Shown one piece after another: positions 35,525 to 43,188 of a stretch of DNA of 43,336 nucleotides. Both the position numbers and the translations under genes were made by a program. Source of the stretch: Pelotomaculum sp. PtaB.Bin104. GTDB taxonomy: Bacteria; Bacillota; Desulfotomaculia; Desulfotomaculales; Pelotomaculaceae. The notes beneath the pieces are model-generated. The model worked only from the letters and a program-made list of their open reading frames with translations, was not told where the DNA came from and made no database searches. Each line of letters opens with the position of its first letter. Position 1 is the first letter of the stretch. The stretch covers positions 1 to 43,336 of the forward strand of contig MVQL01000058.1 in the NCBI GenBank assembly GCA_002067205.1. The letters run 5' to 3'.

Positions 35525-35995
35525 TCACCGCTCCGCGTTTTTTGCCTTGCCGCTCTTTTCAAACGCGGGCCGGGCGGCGTTGTTCTTCGCCGCCTGTTTC
35601 CCACCGTTGACAAGCTGTTTCTGGATGGATGGTTTTTCATTGGAAGGAACGGCGGCGGTGCGTGCCTGTAACTTTTCAAGCGCCTCATGGTAGGCTGTTT
35701 TTACGGCTTCGGTCAGTGCCGCGCGAAATTCCTTGGTGATGGGCCGCGCCGTGTCCCGGTAGCCGGTTTTGCTGTTCCTGTCCGGCTTACTCGGCATACC
35801 CACGAAAATGCCTTTGTCGCTTTGCAAAATCTTAAAATCGTCGATCACAAAGCTGTCGTTGATTTTCAGACTGGCAAAGCCCACAAGATTGCCCTTCGGC
35901 TCGATGGGCCGGGTGGTCACGTCCAGCTTCATAGGCAAAACGGGCGCAGTTTCCTGTTCCGGGGCCTGCCCGACGGACGTTTTTTCATCGCTCAT
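35525..35995 (-). CDS. SpoVG-like protein
   Basis: 156 residues from MSDEKTSVGQ with AAAGGAGC upstream; the longer frame would read through palindrome copy 10. A SpoVG core follows an acidic leader: LVGFASLKINDSFVIDDFKI (core), KGIFVGMPS, then a C-terminal helix RAALTEAVKTAYHEALEKL. SpoVG proteins bind nucleic acid and act as regulators. The C-terminus is basic and probably disordered. ICE copies of this gene are common. Confidence 0.8.
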   Translation of the reverse strand: MSDEKTSVGQAPEQETAPVLPMKLDVTTRPIEPKGNLVGFASLKINDSFVIDDFKILQSDKGIFVGMPSKPDRNSKTGYRDTARPITKEFRAALTEAVKTAYHEALEKLQARTAAVPSNEKPSIQKQLVNGGKQAAKNNAARPAFEKSGKAKNAER

Positions 35996-36016
35996 ACTGA
36001 AAAATGCTCCTTTCTC

Positions 36017-36041
36017 ACTTCGGGCCCACTTGGCCCGAAGT
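36017..36041. repeat. ICE palindrome copy 10
   Basis: One central mismatch (CCCACTTGG), arms otherwise intact; three bases after the stop of the VirB6-like gene. Confidence 0.95.
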
Positions 36042-36044
36042 GCT

Positions 36045-36911
36045 CTAATGCGCCCCGAAAATTGACTTGGCAAGGCTTCCTGTCTTAAAGAGAGTGAAGC
36101 ATAAAAGCACCGTGTAGCCGATGCAACTCCAAATAGCGCCGACAGGGTCGCCGCTGACGGCGATACTCTGGACAAGCACGGCGTAAATTGCCACGCATAC
36201 CAAAATGAGAAAGCCCTGAAAGGCTACGGCCAGCAGGGAGCGGAAATAATTGTGTCCCATACTTCCGATCTGCCGGTTTACCACCGTTGCCATTGGAATA
36301 GGCGCTAAACTGGCCAGCAGATATATCTCAATCATGCGCCCGTAGACAATCACAAAAACTACGATGTTCATTGCCAGTACGATAATCTGTATCATAAATG
36401 ATTGAAGGAACAAGCCGAGCAGGGGGCCTAAGTCCATTGCCGTCAACTCGGCTTCCAGCGTATCCATCATGCCGGACGTAACCGCCGTGCTTCCGCTGAT
36501 TAACCCACCGGCGCTGTTGACCAAGCTCTGGGCCACGTCGAACACCGCCATGACGATGTTGAACGTGTTGGAGAGTATCATCACGGCCACGAAGGTTTTG
36601 AAAACCCATTTGAAGAACATCCATGTGTCTATGTCGTGGAGGTTATTGCGGTCAACGATCATCTGGATAAGCTCGTAACACATGACGAAAGTAAGTACCA
36701 TCCCGGCAATCGGCAAAACAACCGTTTCGGAAAGCTGCCGTATGAGGGAGAACACCCCGGCGTTCCATGCCGCCGGGGACGTTCCCACTTGTGTCGCAAT
36801 CTCTCCGACCTGATTGTTCACGTTGTCAAAAAGCCCGCCGAGGTTTCCCATGATGCCGTCAACAAGCAAGCCTTTCAGCCATTCGGTAATCCAGTCGGTG
36901 AGAAAATCCAT
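36045..36911 (-). CDS. VirB6/TrbL-like polytopic membrane protein
   Basis: 288 residues with an N-terminal amphipathic helix, then about six hydrophobic segments, such as VVLPIAGMVLTFVMCYELI and IIVLAMNIVVFVIVYGRM, and LLASLAPIPMATVVN. The layout matches the CD0411/TrbL-type inner-membrane pore protein of Tn1549-like systems. It starts 11 bases after the Maff2 gene stop, behind AAGAAGG, and is probably the channel subunit. Confidence 0.87.
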   Translation of the reverse strand: MDFLTDWITEWLKGLLVDGIMGNLGGLFDNVNNQVGEIATQVGTSPAAWNAGVFSLIRQLSETVVLPIAGMVLTFVMCYELIQMIVDRNNLHDIDTWMFFKWVFKTFVAVMILSNTFNIVMAVFDVAQSLVNSAGGLISGSTAVTSGMMDTLEAELTAMDLGPLLGLFLQSFMIQIIVLAMNIVVFVIVYGRMIEIYLLASLAPIPMATVVNRQIGSMGHNYFRSLLAVAFQGFLILVCVAIYAVLVQSIAVSGDPVGAIWSCIGYTVLLCFTLFKTGSLAKSIFGAH

Positions 36912-36922
36912 ACCTTCTTACC

Positions 36923-37135
36923 TTAAAACAAGCCGGACAGCAGGGGTACAAGCGTCGTCCCCAGGAGGATAACGCCGCCGCCGGCCATAAGCTGCTTGAT
37001 GCCCTGGGACTTCGCCGCCGGGTTATCTGAGCCGTATCCTTCCAGAAGATTGATAACGCCCCACACCGCAAGGCCCGCGCCAAGCGCGATAACAAGGGTT
37101 TGCAGGGTATCGACAGCACTCGAAAAAAATGACAT
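36923..37135 (-). CDS. Maff2 family (VirB2-like) protein
   Basis: 70 residues, ATG with TGGAGG upstream. Two hydrophobic helices (LVIALGAGLAVWGVINL and GGGVILLGTTLVPLLSG) are separated by LEGYGSDNPAAKSQGIKQ. This is the Maff2 signature, a small pilin/VirB2-like protein next to VirB6 in these elements. Confidence 0.9.
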   Translation of the reverse strand: MSFFSSAVDTLQTLVIALGAGLAVWGVINLLEGYGSDNPAAKSQGIKQLMAGGGVILLGTTLVPLLSGLF

Positions 37136-37194
37136 AAATTTACCTCCATATCTTTGTCGTGAAATGAAAAAGCCGCCATTTCCGGCGGCGGGAC

Positions 37195-37219
37195 ACTTCG
37201 GGCCAACTTGGCCCGAAGT
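37195..37219. repeat. ICE palindrome copy 11
   Basis: Perfect form; its end is shared with the TAA of virD4. Confidence 0.95.
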
Positions 37220-39051
37220 TAGGCGAAAGCATCCGGGTCGTCCACATCGTCATAGTTGAGAATGTCCGCGTTCTCGTCCGTGTCGGCGTCCTCTCCGGTC
37301 GCGTCTACCTCGTAAACGGTGTAGGTTTCATCCGGCTTCACTTCCATGCGCCGGTTTATCAGGGAAGAAATGTCGAAGCCGTTTCGTTTGTCGGCCTCGG
37401 CGGTGTACTTATAGCAAGGGTGCTTTTTCAAATCGTACTTCGGAGAGAGGAACGGGCGAAGGCCGCGAAGCTGCAAGATGCACTTGTCTCCCGGCATTGT
37501 CGTCAGTTCGTCTATCGTCATAAGCTCTTTTCCGAGCCGTTGCAGGTTTTGGCCGTGGCTTTGCTGAACGCCCCGCGTCATGCTCTCCGTGTACATGGAA
37601 ATGGTTTCTTTTCCTAAAGCCTCCGAAAGCTCCTTGACCGTTGTATGCTCCCGGCCTCCCAAAAAAATGACCGAATCCATGTTGCCCATGATGGTTTCGG
37701 CGTTGTCTTTATACAGAGCTTTGAGTTGTGATTGCGCCTGCAAAAACAGGCACAGGGAGATTTCACGGGAACGGATAACGGCCACCAGCTTTTCCAGTTG
37801 CGGCACCTGCCCCGTGTTTGCGGCCTCGTCCCACAGCACCCGTACATGATGGGGTAAGCGGCCATTGTATTTGTTGTCGGCCCGTTCGCAAAGCAGGTTA
37901 AACATCTGTGAAAAGGCCAGAGCCACGATGAAATTATAGGTATTGTCAGTATCGCTGATGATGAAAAATGTCGCCGTTTTCCTGTCGCCCATGCGGTCAA
38001 GCGCCAACTCGTCATAACTCATGATCTCCCGAAGCTGAGGAATATCGAACGGGGCCAATCTGGCCCCGCAGGAAATAAGGATGGATTTTGCTGTCTTGCC
38101 GCTGGCTAATTTGTACTTCTTATACTGTCTGACGGCAAAATGGTTCGGTTTCCGCTTTTCCAACCCCATGAACATATAGTCCACAGCATTTTTGAAATTG
38201 TCGTCATCTTCCTTTACTTCCATGCTGTTAATCATGTCCACCAGCGTATTCATGTTGCGTTCTTCCTCCGGCCCCTCAAAGACGATATAAGCGATAAGGG
38301 CACAGTACAACAGGGTTTCCGATTTAGTCCAAAATTCGTCACCTTCTTTTCCGTCGCCACGGGTATTGGTTATGAGAGCGTTGACGAATTTCAGAATGTC
38401 GCTCTCCGTCTTGATGTAGGACAGCGGATTGTAGTGCATACTCTTGGTAAAATCGATGCTGTTGAATACCTTGATTCCGTATCCCTGCCGTTTCAGGAAG
38501 GAGCCTACTTTTTCTAAAATACCTCCCTTCGGGTCAACCACCACATAGGACGAATGGGCTTGAAGCAGTTGCGGGGTCAGCCAGAACCGGGTTTTGCCGG
38601 AGCCGGACGAGCCGATGATGCAGCAGTTGAGGTTGCGGGAGTTGGCCGGATTCTTGGGCCGGGTATTCATCGTGAGAAATTCAGTCCCGGTAAGGATGAC
38701 GTTGTTTTTGAAAACCGGGTCTACGAACGGCTTGATGTCCTTTGCCGTACCCCATCGGGCTGAGCCGTATTCCACATCCTTTCTGAACTTTTTTGCGTTT
38801 TTTATCTTGTAGTAGACCACAAGCCGGATGATGACGGCCCCGGCAAGGCCGACCAGCCAATCGAAGCCGACAAATCCCGGCGCTAGTGTCCCGAACGCCG
38901 GGCCGACGGTTTTTATCGTGCCGATCAGCTTTTCCCCGAAACCCGTTCCCGCCGCGAGGCGGTAGGCCGTGCCGAGCTTGGTGCAGCACCAGAAGATGAA
39001 CAGGTAAGGGATATTCGGCAGTACATACTGCCTGATTTTATCTGTCCTCAT
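37219..39051 (-). CDS. virD4: VirD4-like coupling protein (T4CP)
   Basis: 610 residues from MRTDKIRQ, with GGGAGG in front; an ATG ten codons upstream is also possible. Two N-terminal transmembrane helices precede the ATPase: Walker A GSSGSGKTRF at about residue 150, then VVDPKGG, Walker B LWDEAANTG, and FLQAQSQL. It couples the relaxase-DNA complex to the channel. The C-terminus is acidic (DADTDENADILNYDDVDDP). It overlaps the PcfB gene by 14 bases. Confidence 0.93.
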   Translation of the reverse strand: MRTDKIRQYVLPNIPYLFIFWCCTKLGTAYRLAAGTGFGEKLIGTIKTVGPAFGTLAPGFVGFDWLVGLAGAVIIRLVVYYKIKNAKKFRKDVEYGSARWGTAKDIKPFVDPVFKNNVILTGTEFLTMNTRPKNPANSRNLNCCIIGSSGSGKTRFWLTPQLLQAHSSYVVVDPKGGILEKVGSFLKRQGYGIKVFNSIDFTKSMHYNPLSYIKTESDILKFVNALITNTRGDGKEGDEFWTKSETLLYCALIAYIVFEGPEEERNMNTLVDMINSMEVKEDDDNFKNAVDYMFMGLEKRKPNHFAVRQYKKYKLASGKTAKSILISCGARLAPFDIPQLREIMSYDELALDRMGDRKTATFFIISDTDNTYNFIVALAFSQMFNLLCERADNKYNGRLPHHVRVLWDEAANTGQVPQLEKLVAVIRSREISLCLFLQAQSQLKALYKDNAETIMGNMDSVIFLGGREHTTVKELSEALGKETISMYTESMTRGVQQSHGQNLQRLGKELMTIDELTTMPGDKCILQLRGLRPFLSPKYDLKKHPCYKYTAEADKRNGFDISSLINRRMEVKPDETYTVYEVDATGEDADTDENADILNYDDVDDPDAFA

Positions 39052-39511
39052 GCGCCGCCTCCCGTTTCCGTTGCTGTTCATGGGGCTGTGACCGTGCTTT
39101 TTCCCTGAACTGTTTTAATTGTCGGAGGATAGACGGACGCCTGTTTCTGCCACGGCCCATCACCAGCTTTGTATAATCGGAGAACGCCGCCGTGATGGCG
39201 TCGGCCTGTCCCGCCTTGAAAAACAACAGGTACTTGTCCGGGCCGGTCTTGTGAAAAGCGTAATCCACGTTGTATTTCCGGGCCACGCGGTCAAATAGCT
39301 TGGTATCGCCGGAGAGATCAAGGCTGTTTGTGGAAACGCGGTGGTTCATGAGTTTTTTCACGCTCTGTCTGCCCTGCGGGGTCTGTGCCTTGCGGTGTTC
39401 CTTTTGGATCTTCCGCAAAACCGCCGCAAAAGCCTTTGCCAGCACCCGGCCTGTGAGCTTGGTGGACTTGACCGAGAGGGCAACCGCCCGGCGCTCTATA
39501 TCTTCCTGCAT
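39038..39511 (-). CDS. PcfB family protein
   Basis: 157 residues from MQEDIERRAV behind AAAGGAGG. VALSVKSTKLTGRVLAKAFAAVL, shortened to STKLTGRVLAKAF, and YNVDYAFHKTG, DKYLLFFKAGQADAITAAF match PcfB/DUF3801, a protein that helps recruit relaxosome DNA to the coupling protein. It overlaps virD4, with which it acts. Confidence 0.87.
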   Translation of the reverse strand: MQEDIERRAVALSVKSTKLTGRVLAKAFAAVLRKIQKEHRKAQTPQGRQSVKKLMNHRVSTNSLDLSGDTKLFDRVARKYNVDYAFHKTGPDKYLLFFKAGQADAITAAFSDYTKLVMGRGRNRRPSILRQLKQFREKARSQPHEQQRKREAAHEDR

Positions 39512-39529
39512 CGAAAACCTCCTTTCGCC

Positions 39530-39554
39530 ACTTCGGGCCAACTTGGCCCGAAGT
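39530..39554. repeat. ICE palindrome copy 12
   Basis: Perfect form; two bases after the ArdA stop, followed by CGAAAGGAGG of pcfB. Confidence 0.95.
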
Positions 39555-39556
39555 GG

Positions 39557-40264
39557 TCAGCGTTCCTCATGGGTCGGGTCGGGGCGGTCTTTTACGGGAA
39601 GCGGCGAGGCGTCAATCATCTGCTGGTACTGTCTGAGCGTGTCGCGGATGGATTTTTCCGGTTCCGGATACGCGAAAATTCTGTGTTCCTCCGGCAGATC
39701 GTCTCTGCCATTGTAATACTCGATGAAGCTATCGCCGTTGTTGACGATATAGCCGCCCTCCGCGAAATGCCCACCGTCCTCAAGTGACACGTCCCGCCCG
39801 TATGCCTCATAGTCGATGTAGTTTTCCAGATATTCCGGCACTTCCATAGCGCCCATTTCGTCAATCATGTAGCGGCCCAAATCATCCTCGTCGCTGATGC
39901 CGGGGTAATACTCGTAGCAGTCGAGGTTTTGAGCAAGGTTAATCAAGTCTTTCACGCTGCCCGTATAGTCACCATAAGAAAGTGCGGCTTCAAACTTTGC
40001 CTGTTCACCTTTGTCCATATCGTCCAACAGGGAGGCCAGATAGTTCAGTTCGTCAATGCTTTCGTATTCGCCCAAACAATTATACAAGCCGGAAATGTCG
40101 GTTTCATAGTCAGTGATGAAAACTTCTTCATACCGTATCCCATCAACATGGATACGTTTCAAAAGGGCCTGCACGTCCTCGGTAGTGGCGGGGAGCTTCA
40201 AATACTCCCCGTCCAGATACCCTTCATTGTAGCGGCCAAGGTTGGTGACAAAGGCTTCAAGCAT
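39557..40264 (-). CDS. ardA: ArdA-like antirestriction protein
   Basis: 235 residues, very acidic. It has VTNLGRYNEGYLDGEYLKLP at the N-terminus, then EEVFITDYETDISGLYNCLGEYESIDELNYLA (core GEYESIDELNYLA), and ENYIDYEAYGRD, FAEGGYIVNNG, characteristic of ArdA. ArdA mimics bent B-form DNA and blocks type I restriction enzymes, protecting incoming ICE DNA. It overlaps the gene upstream by eight bases. A complete type I system lies at the left of this window. Confidence 0.92.
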   Translation of the reverse strand: MLEAFVTNLGRYNEGYLDGEYLKLPATTEDVQALLKRIHVDGIRYEEVFITDYETDISGLYNCLGEYESIDELNYLASLLDDMDKGEQAKFEAALSYGDYTGSVKDLINLAQNLDCYEYYPGISDEDDLGRYMIDEMGAMEVPEYLENYIDYEAYGRDVSLEDGGHFAEGGYIVNNGDSFIEYYNGRDDLPEEHRIFAYPEPEKSIRDTLRQYQQMIDASPLPVKDRPDPTHEER

Positions 40265-40610
40265 CTGTTTTCGCCCGGCCCTGTCCCTTGACGGTCAAAA
40301 TGCCGTCCAGCGTGGTTGCCGTGATATTCAGCCGCCCGGCTGTGGCAATGTCGTTCTTCATATCCTCGTTCACGCCGTCGCCGCAGACAACCAGCACATG
40401 GGAGCGGCGAAGAAGGTCGCGCCCGATGTCGATGCCGCTTTTGTGTTCCTCCGGGATGGCGTCGTTAATAATGAGCGGTAGATATAGCAGAGGGCAGACC
40501 GGGGAGAAACCGGCCTCATATGCCGCCCGGCAATACTGCGCCGCCTGTTTACTGTCGGTATCACGGTTGCCGCTCCATGCGGCGGTGATGTATGCTAAAG
40601 GTCGTTTCAT
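40257..40610 (-). CDS. DUF4406-like (nucleoside 2-deoxyribosyltransferase-like) protein
   Basis: 117 residues, ATG after GGAGG. The core AYITAAWSGNRDTDSKQAA, CPLLYLPL and HVLVVCGDGVNEDMKNDIATA show the DUF4406/DUF7768 fold related to NDTs. The family is common in phages and ICEs; its substrate is unknown. It is encoded between ArdA and the large hairpin at 40702-40845. Confidence 0.75.
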   Translation of the reverse strand: MKRPLAYITAAWSGNRDTDSKQAAQYCRAAYEAGFSPVCPLLYLPLIINDAIPEEHKSGIDIGRDLLRRSHVLVVCGDGVNEDMKNDIATAGRLNITATTLDGILTVKGQGRAKTDA

Positions 40611-40701
40611 AATAATAAAAGCACCTCCGTTCGTGTTCGCGCTGAATATGTCAGCCTATCCTCCCGTCCTTTCCACTCATGGAAAGGACGCGGCTCAAAG
40701 G

Positions 40702-40845
40702 AATATATATCCCCGTCGCTTGACCGCCTTAAAGCACAACCGGGAGAAGCCTGTCAAGAGTGCGAAGCACCGCCTACGGCGGCAGGCTCTTGACAGGCTT
40801 TCCCGGTTATGCAATCCCGTATATGGCGACGGGGAATATATTATA
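40702..40845. other. large imperfect hairpin between parB and the DUF4406 gene
   Basis: Outer arms ATATATCCCCGTCGC and GCGACGGGGAATATAT, inner arms AACCGGGAGAAGCCTGTCAA/GAG and CTCTTGACAGGC/TTTCCCGGTT (one base difference), top CCGCC-TA-CGGCGG. The whole folds into one long stem of roughly 140 bases. No gene is present. It may be a structured RNA, an oriT or a replication site. Confidence 0.6.
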
Positions 40846-40880
40846 TTCTCTGAGCTTCGGGGCGCGGGGCAGCGCCCCGC

Positions 40881-42281
40881 TTATTTTTCCTGTTCGGCCT
40901 GCTTTTTCTCCGGCTTGGCAAGCTCCGGCTGTTTTTCCTTCCACTCGTCCAGCAGTTTGATGATGGTATCCTTCATTTCGCGGGGGGTTTTCTCCTTGCC
41001 GAAATACTGCGAAAGTTCCTGACTGGAAATAATCACTTTGTCTACCTCCTTTTTTTCTTCGAGCATGATGCCGTCGATCACATCGGCGTTCAGAATCTTT
41101 TTTTGGTCAAGCTCCCGCATCCGCTGTGCCTGCGACAACGACGGGGCCGACTGCTGGCCCTCGATGGCAACGGCGATATACCGCTGGTTTTTGGGCTTGA
41201 TGTAGGACATTTCAACGGCGGGTGTGAACGCTATTTTCTTTTCGTCCACCATTTTCATGAGGTCTGGAACAAGATCGTTGAGCTTGATATACCGCTGAAC
41301 CTGCTTGACCGTCATTTTATTGCGTTCTGCCACAACCGCGTTGGAACGCTGTCCATTCTCCAACTTCGGGCCATCTTGGCCCGAAGTGGACAGGTCGGCC
41401 CGCACCCCCTGCCTCTTGATGGCCTCCAACTGCATTTTCAGAGCCTTGGCCCGTTCGCTCGGCAGAATGCTTTCACGCTGATTGGTATTGTCCTCCACCA
41501 TCTGCGTGATAGCTTCCTCGTCGGTAAGGTTGCGGACGATGCAGGGCATTTCAAAATACCCGGCAAGCTCGCTGGCTTTCTGGCGGCGGTGGCCGGATAC
41601 GATTTCATACCCGCCGTCCTCGCGGGGCCGGACAATGGCGGGCTGCGTCACGCCCTTGTCCTTGACGCTTTCCACCATAGCCCGCATTTCTTCATCGTCC
41701 CGGACACCAAAGGGATGATCTTTGAAAGCATGAAGCTCGGATAGGTTGATAAATACAATTTGTTCCGTCTCACTTTTGCGCGGAGCCTCCTTCGGTTCCT
41801 GCGGCGGTTCCGGCTCCGGGGCCGGAACTTCCTCCTTGGCCGGAGCCTTTTTCTCGGCGGCAGGTGTCTGCTTTGCCGTGCGGGGCTTGCGCTCCTTTTT
41901 GGGGGCAGCTTCGGAATGCTGTTCCTCCGGTTTCTTTCCGGTGCCCTCGGATTTGGCCTCCTGCTGAACTGTTTTCCCGCGCGGCCCTTGCTTTTTAGGG
42001 GCCTTGTCCGATTTTTCCGCCTCCTGTTTTTCCGGGGTGGCGGTCTGTTCGGCCTCACGCGCTGTCTCTCGGATTTTATCAAACGGTACAACCACGTCGC
42101 CGGGGGCGGGAATGTCAAACAGCGCGGGGGGTTCAAGCCCGTCGTCACCTATGTCGTGCAACGCCGCTTCGCCCTCATGGGCCAGCGTTGCCGCTTCCTC
42201 GGCGCTCATTTCCGGGGCCGGAACTTCCGCGACCTGCGCGGTCTGTTCGTTTTCCGGCATGTTTGGTTCACTTTTTGCCAT
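40881..42281 (-). CDS. parB: ParB-like partition/regulatory protein
   Basis: 466 residues from MAKSEPNMPE with AGGAGG upstream. A long acidic and Pro/Lys-rich disordered N-terminal region precedes the ParB/Sulfiredoxin domain: FINLSELHAFKDHPFGVRDD (core HAFKDHPFGVRDDEEM), GYEIVSGHRRQKASELAG, and NQRESILPSERAKALK, then an HTH-like KMTVKQVQRYIKLNDLVPDL. Palindrome copy 13 is in frame and inserts STSGQDGPK between the ParB motif and the HTH. It is the first gene of the transfer operon and could stabilise the circular ICE. Confidence 0.87.
   Translation of the reverse strand: MAKSEPNMPENEQTAQVAEVPAPEMSAEEAATLAHEGEAALHDIGDDGLEPPALFDIPAPGDVVVPFDKIRETAREAEQTATPEKQEAEKSDKAPKKQGPRGKTVQQEAKSEGTGKKPEEQHSEAAPKKERKPRTAKQTPAAEKKAPAKEEVPAPEPEPPQEPKEAPRKSETEQIVFINLSELHAFKDHPFGVRDDEEMRAMVESVKDKGVTQPAIVRPREDGGYEIVSGHRRQKASELAGYFEMPCIVRNLTDEEAITQMVEDNTNQRESILPSERAKALKMQLEAIKRQGVRADLSTSGQDGPKLENGQRSNAVVAERNKMTVKQVQRYIKLNDLVPDLMKMVDEKKIAFTPAVEMSYIKPKNQRYIAVAIEGQQSAPSLSQAQRMRELDQKKILNADVIDGIMLEEKKEVDKVIISSQELSQYFGKEKTPREMKDTIIKLLDEWKEKQPELAKPEKKQAEQEK
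41363..41387. repeat. ICE palindrome copy 13 (in coding sequence)
   Basis: Centre CCATCTTGG, one mismatch; encodes TSGQDGPK inside ParB. Confidence 0.95.
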
Positions 42282-42312
42282 GCGTTTTACCTCCTTCATC
42301 AAAAATGGCAAC

Positions 42313-42341
42313 AAAAAAGGGCCTGATTTTTAATCAGACCC
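42313..42341 (-). terminator. intrinsic terminator in the parB leader (possible attenuator)
   Basis: On the minus strand GGGTCTGATT, loop AAAA, ATCAGGCCC, then TTTTTT. It ends 32 bases before the parB start. An AAAGGAGG with ATG immediately after it opens a nine-codon frame (MPPIPAGSD) that stops within the hairpin. Confidence 0.75.
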
Positions 42342-42370
42342 GGCGGGAATAGGTGGCATTCCTCCTTTCG

Positions 42371-42395
42371 ACTTCGGGCCAAATTGGCCCGAAGT
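42371..42395. repeat. ICE palindrome copy 14
   Basis: Centre CCAAATTGG, arms intact; followed on the minus strand by CGAAAGGAGG of the leader frame. It is the rightmost copy. Confidence 0.95.
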
Positions 42396-42464
42396 AACGG
42401 TTATCTATGCAAAATCGCCACCCGCAGTCTCATTTGGGTGACGCTTTATCTCGTTTTTAATGGA

Positions 42465-42497
42465 ATTATATGATATTATTGTTTTGTGCTGACACAA
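42465..42497 (-). promoter_or_regulatory. candidate transfer-operon promoter with operator
   Basis: TATAAT on the minus strand at 42465-42470, with the dyad TTGTGCTGACACAA at 42484-42497 over the -35 area. No strong -35 box is present, which would fit activated control. Confidence 0.5.
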
Positions 42498-42583
42498 TAG
42501 CATTTCAAGACGTGCATTTAGTGTAGTGGCTTCATTCAGAAGACTTGCACTTTAGCCAAAAGTATCGAAAAGGCGGTGTTTTT

Positions 42584-42784
42584 ATGGGTGACACAATCGT
42601 TTTTATGAGTGCGTACGAAACAACAAAATATTCTAAATCTAAACTGCCTTTCAGGAAAAAGCCAAAGTTAGATACACTATTGGATAAACATCACATGACC
42701 TATATGTTGATGGGTAATAAACTCATATCAGGGCATGAGATTATGCAAACAAACAACAAAAAAGAAGTGATTAAAATTAAATGA
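42584..42784 (+). CDS. small uncharacterised protein, partner of the HNH-like gene
   Basis: 66 residues from MGDTIVFMSAYET (ATG behind AAGGCGG); the frame is open 39 bases further upstream. The protein is basic, with KSKLPFRKKPKLDTLLDKHH near the middle. It overlaps the next gene by ATGA, so the two are coupled. It is a plus-strand, AT-rich gene at the right side of the ICE. Family unknown. Confidence 0.6.
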   Translation: MGDTIVFMSAYETTKYSKSKLPFRKKPKLDTLLDKHHMTYMLMGNKLISGHEIMQTNNKKEVIKIK

Positions 42785-43188
42785 GTGAAATCTGTAATTT
42801 AACTGATGCTCAAAGTGCATGGGCAAAGCGAAGGAAGCAAGGATTAAATCCTTCTGATTTACATAGGCTTATCATCAAACAGAAAGGACGTTGCGCCTTA
42901 TCCGGTGCACTTATGATATTCGATAAAGCTTATGGAAACCCCAATGTAAACAAGAAGGGATGCCATCCCTTATATGCAGCTATTGACCATGTCTCTCCCG
43001 GCAATAGGGAGTATGGGCATCAACTTGTTTGTTACGATCTTAATGATTTAAAAGGACATCTTCCCCGAAAGGTATTCATTGAGCTAAAAGACACTCCTGC
43101 TTGGAAAAATCTAATGCACCAGTGGAGGTCCCAATCTGAAAACAACCCTATGGATATCGCTGCTTTCAAGGCTTTATTGAAAGACTGA
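42781..43188 (+). CDS. HNH-like nuclease protein
   Basis: 135 residues. The centre reads RCALSGALMIFD, then HPLYAAIDHVSPGNREYGHQLVCYDLNDLKGHL, here cited as AIDHVSPG and VCYDLNDLKG. A Cys, an Asp-His and an Asn in this spacing match an HNH/treble-clef nuclease, although only part of the zinc site is seen. It is co-transcribed with the small upstream gene. It could be ICE cargo or flanking chromosome. Confidence 0.6.
   Translation: MSEICNLTDAQSAWAKRRKQGLNPSDLHRLIIKQKGRCALSGALMIFDKAYGNPNVNKKGCHPLYAAIDHVSPGNREYGHQLVCYDLNDLKGHLPRKVFIELKDTPAWKNLMHQWRSQSENNPMDIAAFKALLKD

Noticed and set aside
38057..38074. Palindrome-like GGGGCCAATCTGGCCCC inside virD4
   Set aside because: The outer CTTC/GAAG arms of the ICE palindrome are missing and the codons fit a normal VirD4 sequence (GARLAPFD), so it is probably chance.
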